Made by a program: the position numbers and the translations under genes. DNA of 64,000 bases, taken from NCBI GenBank assembly GCA_963585895.1, contig OY757912.1:83887813-83951812 (forward strand). The letters run 5' to 3'. The DNA is from Sepioteuthis lessoniana. Lineage: Eukaryota > Mollusca > Cephalopoda > Myopsida > Loliginidae. Below the pieces are notes generated by a model. The model saw only the letters and a list, made by a program, of their open reading frames with translations. It did no database searches and was not told where the DNA came from. Shown one piece after another: positions 35,001 to 45,287 of the stretch (within the stretch, counting starts at the first letter, position 1; each line of letters begins with the position of its first letter).

Positions 35001-36343
35001 TCATATAGTATCAAAGAGGATTTTAATGCTAAAGAAATATAGAACCACAAAAAAAATATTCTTCTGTTGCCTCTTAAACATTTTATATAAATCATATAGT
35101 ATCAAAGAGGATTTTAATGCTAAAGAAATATAGAACCACAAAAAAAATATTCTTCTGTTGCCTCTTAAACATTTTATATAAATCATATAGTATCAAAGAG
35201 GATTTTAATGCTAAAGAAATATAGAACCACAAAAAAAATATTCTTCTGTTGCCTCTTAAACATTTTATATAAATCATATAGTATCAAAGAGGATTTTAAT
35301 GCTAAAGAAATATAGAACCACAAAAAAAATATTCTTCTGTTGCCTCTTAAACATTTTATATAAATCATATAGTATCAAAGATGATTTTAATGCTAAAGAA
35401 ATATAGAACCACAAAAAAATATTCTTCTGTTGCCTCTTAAACATTTTATATAAATCATATAGTATCAAAGAGGATTTTAATGCTAAAGAAATATAGAACC
35501 ACAAAAAAATATTCTTCTGTTGCCTCTTAAACATTTTATATAAATCATATAGTATCAAAGAGGATTTTAATGCTAAAGAAATATAGAACCACAAAAAAAA
35601 TATTCTTCTGTTGCCTCTTAAACATTTTATATAAATCATATAGTATCAAAGAGCATTTTAATGCTAAAGAAATATAGAACCACAAAAAAAATATTCTTCT
35701 GTTGCCTCTTAAACATTTTATATAAATCATGTAGTATCAAAGATGATTCTAATGCTAAAGAAATATAGAACCACAAAAAAAATATTCTTCTGTTGCCTCT
35801 TAAACATTTTATATAAATCATATAGTATCAAAGATGATTCTAATGCTAAAGAAATATAGAACTACAAAGAACATTCTTCTGTTGCCTCTTAAACATTTTA
35901 TATAAATCATATAGTATCAAAGATGATTTTAATGCTAAAGAAATATAGAACCACAAAAAAAATATTCTTCTGTTGCCTCTTAAACATTTTATATAAATCA
36001 TATAGCATCAAAGAGCATTTTAATGCTAAAGAAATATAGAACCACAAAAAAAATATTCTTCTGTTGCCTCTTAAACATTTTATATAAATCATATAGTATC
36101 AAAGAGGATTTTAATGCTAAAGAAATATAGAACCACAAAAAAAATATTCTGCTGTTGCCTCTTAAACATTTTATATAAATCATATAGCATCAAAGAGCAT
36201 TTTAATGCTAAAGAAATATAGAACCACAAAGAACATTCTTCTGTTGCCTCTTAAACATTTTATATAAATCATATAGTATCAAAGATGATTTTAATGCTAA
36301 AGAAATATAGAACCTCAAAGAACATTTCTCTGTTGCGTGTTAA
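29057..36343. repeat. 91-bp AT-rich satellite array, about 81 copies
   Basis: Direct head-to-tail units (tatagtatcaaagaggattt, aatgctaaagaaatatagaa, ttcttctgttgcctctt). One counted unit is 91 bp with 21 G/C (77% AT). Length variants of 91, 90 and 89 bp differ in one spot: aaaaaaaatatt, aaaaaaatatt or aaagaacatt. Linked variants also differ at gagg/gatg and at aatatgg + cattttttat. Their order gives higher-order units: 358 bp (4-mer) at 30536, 30894 and 31252, and 452 bp (5-mer) at 33947, 34399 and 34851. Edge units are more diverged (29057, 35720-36343). Peptides read from it are artefacts of the 90-bp variant keeping frame. Confidence 0.98.
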
Positions 36344-36403
36344 AAATCTTCAGGCAAAAATGTGGGATTTTGTGCACTTGAATAGCCCTCAAGATATCGA
36401 TAT

Positions 36404-36637
36404 ACCCAATCTCTCGACCACAGGCAAGTTGTGACATAAGGTAAATTTTTAAAATAGAGTTAAGATGGTTTGAAATCACAGTTTTCCTTCTCTTAGATTG
36501 GTTAGCTAAGGTTAAAAACCTACTCGAACCAACTATTTACCCATATCTGGGTAAGGTTAGATGGATTCATACCTTTCCCAAGTCATTAACCAATTCCATT
36601 TCTTATAATGATAACTATTGCACTAAGTTCACTTCAA
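36404..36637 (-). repeat. SINE-B, internally deleted
   Basis: Complement: cccaatctctcgaccacagg, tttgaaatcacagttttcc, tatttacccatatctggg; the box B part is missing between 36585 and 36595. Confidence 0.7.
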
Positions 36638-36885
36638 GATAGTCCATTGATATCACAGAGATGTTCCCTTTTCTTCAGAAGTGTGGATATATTTGTGTGT
36701 TCATATCAGTAGACAATGTAATAGAGTTAATAAAACAAAGAAGCAAACAATTTTATCAATTTGGTACTGTGTTGGTTTATCTATAAATGGTGAGAAAAAG
36801 TTCCAGGTGTATAGGATGATATTTTTTGTTGAATTCATTTTAAGACACTGTTGTGTAGAAGAAATAAGATAATTCTACAGAAATA

Positions 36886-36920
36886 CTAGGGTGAGTCAAA
36901 AGTTTAGCAATATTTTGGTA
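36886..36920 (+). repeat. Solitary mariner-MITE terminal repeat
   Basis: ctagggtgagtcaaaagttt and agcaatattttggtaac follow a TA and repeat the left end of the element at 37191. No matching right end is seen before 37191. Confidence 0.65.
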
Positions 36921-37190
36921 ACGTGTAGTACAGTTTGTGGTAGACTGGTGCCTAAACTAAATTAACACCATGGATGATGATAAGTGGAGAATTTGAACGC
37001 CAGGAGTAAATTGAGCTGCGATTCTTTTGCCTCTCTTTAACAATTATTATTGTGTTTCTTTCATAGGGGGATGCTTTGGAACCTTTTAGAGATTTCTGAT
37101 GATGGCTCAGCATTTCGTTTAGTTTATTTGTTTAAGAGCATATCAATTCTTCATGCCCAAATTTGATTCATTTGTAATTGTTTGATTGTA

Positions 37191-37717
37191 CTAGGGTGAG
37201 TCGAAAGTTTTGCAATATTTTGGTAATTTGTAGCTCCTGATACTTTTGCTGAGGACATGAAGATGATGAATCACACTGGACTATAATGTTGTACCCGCCT
37301 GATACTCTCCAAGTACTACTTGCCCAATTTCCTTCTATGACTTGAAAGCATGATCTTGGAATACACATTTTTAGGCCAGTTTGATCTTTGATGTTCTTGC
37401 AACCTGAGCAAAATTTCTTGTGCAATCTGGTTACTGTACTTTGATCGAGTGCACCTTCACCTTTGATATAACAAATGCTTTTGGTTTTTTCCTCATTGTT
37501 ATAGCCCAATTCAAACTTGTAAAGTTCCTGAACAAGACTTCACTGCTCACTCATCTATGCAGTTATCAAATCACACTCAATGTGAATCAGTGCACAACAT
37601 GTCAGCACACTAACTACCTCAATATTACTAACCTTGGTTGAACTGTTTAAATCATGTGATACAATATGCATAAACTAGCATGTATTAAAATATTGCAAAA
37701 CTTTTGACTCACTCAAG
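37191..37717 (-). mobile_element. Non-autonomous mariner derivative (527 bp)
   Basis: Terminal repeats (gggtgagtcgaaagttttgc; complement of gcaaaacttttgactcactc) agree at 30 of 35 positions and TA flanks both ends (37189-37190, 37718-37719). On minus, 37210-37509 is a decayed N-terminal transposase region (EEKTKSICYIKGEGALDQST, TRLHKKFCSGCKN, ASSTWRVSG). The catalytic DDE part is absent. It would depend on an enzyme supplied elsewhere. Confidence 0.85.
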
Positions 37718-37829
37718 TAAAACAATTGTGAGTTAGTCATGTGACTGAGTTGTGAAATGTCTACAAAAAAAGAAAGGAATCTTCTATTAACATCTAGTTT
37801 CCTTTTGAGTTGGATTCTTGGTTTTGCAG

Positions 37830-37907
37830 ACACAAAAGATTTTCTGTGCTATCCAGAGAAGAGCTTGTGGAGAAAGAGAATGCAAACCCTTTTCTGGAAG
37901 TTGAACG
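37830..37907 (+). other. Candidate 78-bp coding exon
   Basis: A strong acceptor (ttggattcttggttttgcag ending at 37829) and a strong donor (gtaaggt starting at 37908) bound 78 nt, a multiple of three. In the phase starting at base 2 it reads KRFSVLSREELVEKENANPF followed by LEVE, an open, charged, helix-like peptide; the other two phases give a less protein-like peptide or a stop. It sits in unique-looking DNA between repeats. No neighbouring exon or protein family was recognised. Confidence 0.42.
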
Positions 37908-38049
37908 GTAAGGTGGGGTAGGGGTGAGCGAGGAGATTTCTTTTTTTTTTAAGGAATGGAAAAAAATTTATTATTATCATTATTGTTTACTGAGATGTGC
38001 TATTAAAATCTAATTCTAAAATAATACTAAGCACTGCAGAGAAAATGTT

Positions 38050-38535
38050 TGTTTGGTGTTTTCTGGCATATTAATCCTTGTGGGTTATTTAATGCCAAAT
38101 TCTGTATTTATATATACATATATATGATTTGTAAGTGAATAGTTTGGAGGTAACTTTATTTTTAAACAAGTTGTTAGAGCTCATTTGTTTGCTCACAGTT
38201 AAATGGTTTCAAGTATTCCTTTTTAACAGTAGTAATTCTATTTATCAGTTATTCCTATCTAATACAAATACTTTACACACAGCTGTATGGTTTCAAATAA
38301 ATAATGTTAATCCTTAGTAAATGATTGAGCAGTTCTATTTGACCCATTACTAGTTCTACCACTCTGAGACAGAGTGGACCTGGAAGTAATGGCAATGAAG
38401 GGGTACTCTAAATTCCCCAAACACCAGGACTCATCCTCAAATGCAGTTTAATGTCATGCCCAGAACACTCATTGAGGTTTTTTTTACTTTTCAGCAGAGG
38501 TGCAGTTTGTGTATTCTATGGCCCCAGTCAACAGG
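38050..38535 (-). mobile_element. Family A, near full length
   Basis: Complement from the hairpin tail (ttgtgggttatttaatgcc) through monomers (cagttaaatggtttcaagta) and body (gagtggacctggaagtaatg) to the 5' end (tattctatggccccagtcaa). Confidence 0.8.
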
Positions 38536-38794
38536 GTAAAGAGTATAAAAAAACGAATTCCAAATACTGAAAGTGTTGTACAGACACCCAATCATCACTA
38601 TCCTCTCTTGAATGACTAAACCTCACAGAAATGGAAAATCCAACTTGACTTGAACTTGCATCAGATGCAGCATTTTCATAGATTCTTATCAGTAGTTAGT
38701 GTTTGCTTTTGTATAGATGCTACCTTCATTATTTTGTCTTTCTTTCAAATTGGCACGGACACTTCTACACAAAATCTGAAGAGGAACTGAAGAG

Positions 38795-38983
38795 GACTCT
38801 CCAGAGTGAACCTGGGAGCAATGATAATGAAGGGGTACTCTGCATTCCATAAAGCTCCATCATTACTGGAACATCACCATCAGATTGTTTAGTGTCACAT
38901 TTAGGACACTCTTTTGGGTGGGGGAGTCTTACCCTTCTGCAGAGAAGCAGTTGGTATATTCTATAGCCCCAGCCGACTGGACA
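38795..38983 (-). repeat. Family A 5' half
   Basis: Complement of the 5' half: gtgaacctgggagcaatgat, catcagattgtttagtgtca, tattctatagccccagccga. The 3' half is missing. Confidence 0.78.
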
Positions 38984-39125
38984 ACTCAAGAAATGGACAA
39001 AATAGGTGCAAAGAAACACTAAGTACTGCAGCCAGTCACTCCAATATCAACAAAAATAACTTAAGGACAAACAATAAAACAACAACAAAGTCTAGAAAAT
39101 AGAAATGGGAAGAAAAATAACTGTT

Positions 39126-39645
39126 AGCCATGTTAGCTGGGGCTGTAGAATACACTGACTGCATATCTGCAGAGGGGTAAGAACCCCCCACCAATGAGTC
39201 TCCTGGATATGACATTAAACAACCTGATGGTGAGGTTCCAGTAATGCTGGAGCTCTGGGGAGCGTGGAGTACCCCATCATTGCCATTGCTTCCTGGTGCA
39301 CTCTGCCCCGAAGTGATAGCACCTGATAGGGTCCTATCTATGAATCAAATAGGACTGTTTGACATTTTGACAGTGAAAAAAAATGACCTATGCTAAATTG
39401 AATTGTTTTAAATAAAACTGTTTAATAATTTAACTGTGTGTAAACAAATGACTGATGTTTTATAGAATTGTTAGTTATACAGAGCAATACTTAGAACCAT
39501 TGAACTTTGCAGATTTATGCTAAAATGAGTGGTTAAAAATAGAACTATTTGATCATTTAACTGTGTGTATCTACAAAATGTGTTTTCAAATCTTATATTT
39601 AATGTATATGTAAAAACATTGATATGCCATAAAACCAAGAATAAA
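39126..39645 (+). mobile_element. Family A copy with half of the tail hairpin deleted
   Basis: Starts agctggggctgtagaatac; body and monomers complete. The tail jumps from tgtaaaaaca straight to ttgatatgccataaaacca, losing the 5' half of the hairpin. Confidence 0.8.
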
Positions 39646-40000
39646 CATATGGATAATCTCAGTGACAAAGAAAGAAAATTGAACACAAGTTGATGTGGAC
39701 ATAGCTAAAAAGGGGAAACCAGAAGAGCAAAACTCAATCTCTTTTTATAGTAGAACAAAGTAATGCCATAAAGACCACTTATATCAAAGCAAATATTAAT
39801 AGCTCACAGAAGAACTGCAAGTGTAGGTTATGTGTTGACAAAGATGAAACAGTTAATCACATAAGCAGATTTAACCAACTAGCACAAAAGAAATACAACA
39901 CTAGGTATGACTGAGGGGAAAAAGGTGATCCATTGTGCAACAGATTAAAATTTGACTATCATCACTTTAATTTACAAGTTACTTAACTGTACTCTCTTCT
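39646..40000 (+). pseudogene. LINE reverse transcriptase C-terminus remnant
   Basis: In one frame at about 39790-39915 it encodes NSSQKNCKCRLCVDKDETVN then HI, with QLAQKKYNTRYD, the CxxC...H zinc motif region typical at the end of many LINE RT proteins; a stop follows at about 39913. The 5' side (LKRGNQKSKTQSLF) appears in another frame. It may belong to the same LINE type as the ORF1 at 1-895, but nothing here proves it. Confidence 0.6.
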
Positions 40001-40379
40001 TCATTTAAATTTTAACTTGATTCTGATTCAAGAGACTAAACATTTAGACATCATCACTTTATTATACAAACTACTTGGTTGTATACACGTCTTCATTTAA
40101 ATTTAGTAAATAAAGTTTCAATCTAAAATACTTTTTTATCACTTATTTAAGATATGAAAAGCATCAAAATTACACAGAATAAACTCAAATAAAGTAAGCT
40201 AACCTAGCTTATCTCTAGTACTTGTACCATTATACCACTTTGTCATAAATATACCTGTAATGCCATAAGGTCTTCTATTCCTGGGTGCACATATTTATGA
40301 GCAATTATGCTTATGCGTTTGGGTGCAAGCATGTCTATGTAAGTATATATATTTCAAAATGAATAGGTCCACTAAGAGA

Positions 40380-40580
40380 TTTGTATTTTTTAAAGAACCA
40401 TTTATATTGTTCTTACATATGTGTATGTTTCCAGCTTGTTGCTTTCATCAGAGAACATGTGGCACAAGGCCATATGAATGGGGCCACCAATGAGACTCGA
40501 ACTCACTCATGTAGTTTTGTTAGTCAAATGTTTTTTCAGGTTTTGTATTGGTTTATATAGAGGTCACTGTTTTGTGTTAG
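40380..40580 (-). mobile_element. tRNA-derived SINE carrying a hammerhead-like ribozyme
   Basis: On minus, a tRNA-like head with a good box B (gagttcgagtctc, 40492-40504) and a decayed box A about 50 nt upstream is followed 35 nt later by the hammerhead-like fold at 40408-40457. Only one copy of this SINE type was recognised in the window. Confidence 0.55.
40408..40457 (-). ncRNA. Hammerhead ribozyme-like motif
   Basis: Minus strand, in order: stem I 5' arm tgttct; core CTGATGA; stem II AAGC-AACAA-GCTG (three Watson-Crick pairs plus an A.G closing position); core GAA; stem III acata-caca-tatgt (five pairs, supplying A15.1-U16.1); cleavage-site base A (triplet GUA); stem I 3' arm agaaca (six pairs with the first arm). 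All invariant core bases of the hammerhead family are present. Folding was done by hand. Activity is not shown, and the stem II closing pair is non-standard. Confidence 0.6.
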
Positions 40581-40634
40581 ATTTCTCTTCCTCTTCCTCT
40601 CTTTACCTTTCCGAAAGTGTGTCTACTGGTCTAA

Positions 40635-40636
<2 letters not shown>

Positions 40637-40668
<32 letters not shown>
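40637..40668. repeat. (TA)n microsatellite
   Basis: Uninterrupted TA run. Confidence 0.95.
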
Positions 40669-40671
<3 letters not shown>

Positions 40672-40721
40672 TGTAGGCGTGAGTGAGCATAGGTAGTGTA
40701 TATGTATGTACATATATGTGT

Positions 40722-40952
40722 GGGGGGGGAGTTACTGTGGCATAATGGCTAAAATGCTGGACTGTGGCTTCAAAGTAAGCAAGTTTGAACTCAAGTCATT
40801 CTATTAGACTTTTTTGGACTGATACCATGAAACCCTTTATGCCCCCATTTATAGGTTAAATACTATCACTGCTAATTTTCTACAGTGATGGCTTTGGCAT
40901 TAAGTTACCCACAAAGAATGACAAGTCATTAAACAAAGAGACCAAACCAATA
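40722..40952 (+). mobile_element. SINE-D, near full length
   Basis: Head gtggcataatggctaaaatg, box-B-like aagtttgaactcaag, body tggactgataccatgaaacc and tataggttaaatactatcac, tail tttggcattaagttaccc. Confidence 0.85.
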
Positions 40953-41069
40953 TATGTGTTTGTGTGTGTGTGTATAATTGTATCCAAAGGATAGCTAAAC
41001 AAGTTTGGGAAGTCAGCAGACTTTAATTGATGATAAAATAGAAAGAAAAATTACTGGGGATACGGTTAC

Positions 41070-41515
41070 AAGACTCAGCATTCCTATCCGAGGTTGCGGT
41101 AAATCACCTGAAGAAGGCCAGAGGTGAAATTTGGCTGAAACGTAGTGAAAGAAGAAACAACACAAAAACTACCAAGATGAGGAAAAAACGTCCGCAATAA
41201 ATAAAAATTAATTCTCAGATTAAGAAACCTCATCTCAAAATGATTCCAATTAAAGACAAGTACAATCATCTGAAGGTTGCAGGTTCAATCCTCACTACAG
41301 GCGAGGAAACAATACAGGAATACTTAACACTTGTACCCAGTTATGGCTAACGGAATCAGAACAGGCGACCCCCGTGGTTTCAATAAAGGATGTAGTTCGA
41401 AGTTCCGTGAAGGTTCCCGAGTTCAACAAACACCTGAAGAAGGCTGGAGGACATATCGGCCGAAATGTTGTGAAAATAACAATAAAGATGAAGACAATAG
41501 TTCGGAAAAACCTTA
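41070..41515 (+). mobile_element. Two SINE-E pieces in tandem
   Basis: 41085-41262 repeats the unit also found at 12508-12747 (cacctgaagaaggccagagg, ggctgaaacgtagtgaaag, ctaccaagatgagg). 41263-41515 starts inside a tRNA-like head (box B gcaggttcaatcctc), has a middle (cacttgtacccagttatgg) and ends with cacctgaagaaggctggagg, cggccgaaatgttgtgaaaa and aagatgaagacaatagttcg. Confidence 0.7.
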
Positions 41516-41519
41516 ATGA

Positions 41520-41889
41520 TAAAAATATTTCTTGATAGGGATTAAAGGGTTAGTTTTTAAAGTTTGTAATAAACAGAAGTCTTTGGTGTGAATAAATTCA
41601 GAAGGCAGTAGACAAGGGTATCATTTTTTAAAGTACTTTATTGCTGGTGAGGTCTATGGAAGAAAGATGGGTTTCTTCACCAGAAGTCTGGAACTCCATA
41701 TATTCAAGGAAGCACAGACAGGCAAGTAGCAGCTTGACCAGTGATGGTTATTTTTAGAGTTATCTCTCTTTACCTTTTGACTAACCCTCAAAGCAGAAGG
41801 GCAGGGATTTGTAACTTCAGCTCCTGGTTTTAAATACAGAGTTTTTTCTTTTAGAAGCAGTAGCTTTGTCGGAGGTCAGACAAAAGATG
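41520..41889. other. No recognisable feature
   Basis: Slightly GC-richer unique-looking DNA; I see no coding pattern or repeat match. Confidence 0.4.
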
Positions 41890-42112
41890 GATTCCCATGT
41901 CTTCATGTTTAACTTGCTGGACTGTAACATTTGTAGCTAGCAAGTTCAAACTCCAATCATTTTAATATACTTTCAGATTAATACACTTGGGAAAATTATG
42001 AATCTCCATATTCTCCCTCCAGTTATTGTTTAAATAGTACTACTTCTGTTCTTTTACAAGTACTGGTTAAGCATTAAATAACCCATGAAGTTTTATATGC
42101 CATTAAAAAAAA
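41890..42112 (+). mobile_element. SINE-D, diverged
   Basis: Head-like cttgctggactgtaacattt, box-B-like caagttcaaactcc, then ccctccagttattgtttaaa and aagcattaaataaccc. Confidence 0.7.
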
Positions 42113-42613
42113 TATCATGGCCAATGGAAAAGTCTGACCTAAATTGATCCCCTCCTCTTGACCTTGAGATTCTTATGTATTTTACTTGGCTTACTACCAA
42201 TTACTATAAAAGGCATTAACAATGTTTTTTTGTTTTTTTAATCAACTGAGGGTTTGGAGAGAACCTTTCAAGTGTACCTGTATAATGTTTGTAGCTTATG
42301 TAATGCTCAACATCAAGTATGTTTAATTGATTTGTGAATTTCTGAATGTTTTTAAATGGTGTTATACATTTTCTCTCCTAATATTATACCATAATAGACT
42401 ACTGTGTTACTGGACACTTCTTGACTTTATTTCTTAGGACAAATCCTAATAATTATATGGCCTGGTTTAAGTGATTTGTTCAGTCTGGTCAGTTATTGTT
42501 TTTATGAAGTGAACACAAACAATTTCAACCAGAATTTGAACTTGGCTTGCCAATTTCATTTTATGTGCAGTAAATATTATCCTCACCCACACCTCTTAAT
42601 GGTGAGTGAGCAA
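42113..42613. other. No gene; possible tRNA-like piece
   Basis: On minus at 42520-42595 there is a box-B-like aagttcaaattctgg without a convincing box A. The rest is AT-rich. Confidence 0.35.
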
Positions 42614-42625
42614 CAAGATTTCTCT

Positions 42626-43270
42626 TTGCCTAGTCGGCTGGGGCTGTAGAATATACCGACTGCACTTCTGCAGAGGGGTAAGACCACCCCAATGAGTGTC
42701 CTGATATGACTCTAAACAATCTGATGGTGAGGTTCCAGTGATGCTGGGGCTTTGAGGAATGCGGAGTACCCCTTCATTGCCATTGCTCCCAGGTCCACTC
42801 TGGGCCGACATGGTAGCACCTGATAGGACCCTATCTATGGGTTAAATAGAACTAATGGCATATTTATGCTAAACTGAATTGTTTGAAATTGAAATGTTTT
42901 TGACAATTAAACCGTACTTACATTTAAAATGCGTGCTTATTCTAAACTGAATTATTTGAAATGGAACTGTTTCTTGACATTGAAAATGTACTTGCACTAA
43001 ACTGATTTGTTTAATATAGAACTGTTTTGACATTTAACTGTGTGTAAGCAAAATCTGTACTTATACTATACTGAATTAGCTGAACTAGAACTGCTTGACT
43101 AAACTGAATAGCTTAAAATAGAAATGTTTTTCACAATTAAACTGTACTTACTTTTAAACTGTGTATTTATCCTAAACTGAATTGTTTGAAATAGAACTGA
43201 CTATTTGCATAAAAATGGATTTGGCGTTAAATAACCTACAAAGGTTGATATGCAATAAAACCCAACCAAC
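42626..43270 (+). mobile_element. Family A, full length (645 bp) with 12-bp TSD
   Basis: caagatttctct at 42614-42625 recurs at 43271-43282. The element has the 5' end (gcctagtcggctggggctg), the body, about six degenerate monomers (aaactgaattgtttgaaat type) and the hairpin tail (ggcgttaaataacctacaaa, ggttgatatgc). It is longer than the 553-bp copy because of extra monomers. Confidence 0.9.
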
Positions 43271-43282
43271 CAAGATTTCTCT

Positions 43283-43529
43283 ATTAGTTCACTTGTCATT
43301 CATTCCTCTTCCAGTTAATGAGAGAATCATCCATTTTGCTAGATTATTCTGGTGTGTATTTATTTTTGATTGGTTGATGCCTTCATTTTGTACTTTGTTG
43401 TCTTAACCTTTAGAAATTTTCATAGGTCAAAAATTGATATTTTTATTTCATTAGCACTTAACAGTTGTCTTAACAACCTGTTGACACTCTAAAGATTATT
43501 GTGCTGCAGATGTGGTACTCTAAGCTCTG
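43283..43529. other. No recognisable feature
   Basis: AT-rich, nothing supported. Confidence 0.35.
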
Positions 43530-43746
43530 TTTAAATGTCAAACAGTTCTATTTGACCCATAGATAGGACCCTATCAGGTGCGACCACACTGGGGCCAGAG
43601 AGGATCAGGGAGCAATGGCAATGAGGGGGTACTCCACATTCCCCAAAGCTCCTGGATTACTGGAGCCTCACCATTAGATTGTGGGTGGTGTTGGTTTACC
43701 CCTAGCAGAAATGCTGTTGGTATATTCTACAGCCCCAGCTGACTGG
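43530..43746 (-). repeat. Family A 5' half
   Basis: Complement: tgtcaaacagttctatttga, cctatcaggtgcgaccacac, tattctacagccccagctga. Confidence 0.8.
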
Positions 43747-44248
43747 TCTGTTGAAATTGGGATAAAAGTGTTAGAGCCTTAATTGTATGGACGGACAGAT
43801 TTTTGATTGATTATTGTAAGTTTTTATTGTAAGTTAGGTTATTAATACAAAATAGTATATCACAGTTTTATGATTGCAAGATAACCTTCTGGGATTAGAG
43901 TATGATTTCTATTCATCTCCCTGTGTTCTTTTTTCTTTCTTTTTTTTTTTTGGGATATAGAAAATAAATGAAACGAGCCTTCAGATTCCAATCCTGTGGC
44001 AGCATTTTCCCCATTGCACCAAATGGGAAAGGTTAAAGGAATCTGACACCTGTATAATCCTGGTCATAGAGATTTCAGCTATTTTTGCATATGCCCATGT
44101 GGGGCATCAGTGGCATTCAAACCCATAATCTAGAGCTGTGGTTCTCAACCTGTAAGCCACAACTATTTCCCAAGTGAGCTGTGTAAATTTTTCCAGATAT
44201 ACAAGCATATTTTGAGTCTTAAACCTGTCTAGTATGAGTATGTATTTC
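43747..44248. other. No gene recognised
   Basis: Contains gctgtggttctcaacctg at about 44132, a hAT-type terminal motif without a visible partner. Confidence 0.4.
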
Positions 44249-44538
44249 CACAATCTCTCTGTCACATGCAGGATGTGACATAAGGTCAGTTTTGAAATGA
44301 AGTAAAGCTGGTTGGAATTTACAGTTTTCTTTCTTCTTGACTAGTTGCCTAACTAAAAGTTAAGAACCTAGTCTTTCTTGCTATTTACCCATATCTGGGG
44401 TTGGAAGATTAGATGGATTCATGCCTTTTCCAAGAGCATTAGTTCAAAATGAAACACAAATAGCCTCAGCCAGGATTTGAATTCTGATCACTGATTCCAT
44501 TTCCTATGATGATAACAATTACACTAAGCTCACCTCCT
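44249..44538 (-). mobile_element. SINE-B, near full length
   Basis: Complement: gtcacatgcaggatgtgaca, tatttacccatatctgggg, minus-strand box B gaattcaaatcctgg variant, then gatgataacaattacactaa. Confidence 0.83.
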
Positions 44539-44739
44539 AGAATGGATTTAATCGATAAATCACCAGTTTTGTATCAGCCTTTGGGTTGGAATTAGAGTGT
44601 GACATCTGTTCATCTCTATCAGCTGTGGTTCTTGTCATAAGACATCCCTTGACAAATAAATCAGATGAGCCTGGTCTTTGGGGTTTTTTGTATGATGCTG
44701 GTTACAGGGACTTGGTCATGCATATGCAAATTAAACTGA

Positions 44740-44890
44740 TTATGGATCATATCATCGTCGGCTTCAAGTTGTGCTGATTATACGGATTCCCTTGAATCGC
44801 TCTTGCCATACATCCCACTAAGTCCTTTAGACTGTATCCATATCCCTAAGTTTTTCTGTTTGGTCAATGCTTGTGTGTCTGTGTATCGAA
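44740..44890 (-). repeat. RTE LINE 3' end fragment
   Basis: Follows the last 100 nt of the RTE copies: cggattcccttgaatcgctc, aagtcctttagactgtatcc, ggtcaatgcttgtgtgtc (matching 24090-24195 loosely), with a decayed catcatcgtc tail side. Confidence 0.55.
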
Positions 44891-45287
44891 GTTTATAAAA
44901 AATATTACATTACACCTGAAAGGATGTAGTTACCAACTGACTGCAAGACAAAATGATATTGTTGGTGATTTCTCAATATCATGAGATTTTCAATCTATTT
45001 TTTTTATAAGATTTAGCTCTTTCTATAGCTTTCTATATAATCATGTTCAATATAAACAATAATTTATAGTGATGTTAAAAAAGTAGGTTTGTATATTAGC
45101 TGTAAAACATTGATTCATTAAATATCCAAAATCTAAATTGCCTTATTGGTGAGGCTCAGAATATACCAACTCCTGTAGATGGATAAAACCCCTACACAAA
45201 GCAAAAAACTTTGGCAAGATGCTCAGATACTTTAATCTCACTGAGCAGAAGTTATGAACAGACAATCTCTATCTATCTGTCTATCTA

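Noticed and set aside
32655..36183. Repeated 61-121 codon minus-strand frames (MIYIKCLRGNRRIFFLWF type) that look like a multicopy gene family
   Set aside because: They are translations of the 91-bp satellite; where the unit is 90 bp the frame continues, where it is 91 or 89 it breaks. No start context, codon bias or conserved protein feature.
29057..36343. CRISPR array
   Set aside because: Units are directly adjacent with no unique spacers, and the context is eukaryotic.
29057..36343. Hammerhead ribozyme inside the satellite unit, as in some animal satellites
   Set aside because: No CTGANGA..GAAA pair occurs on either strand of the unit.
44132..44165. hAT element from the gctgtggttctcaacctg motif
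   Set aside because: Only one end; no partner or 8-bp duplication found nearby.
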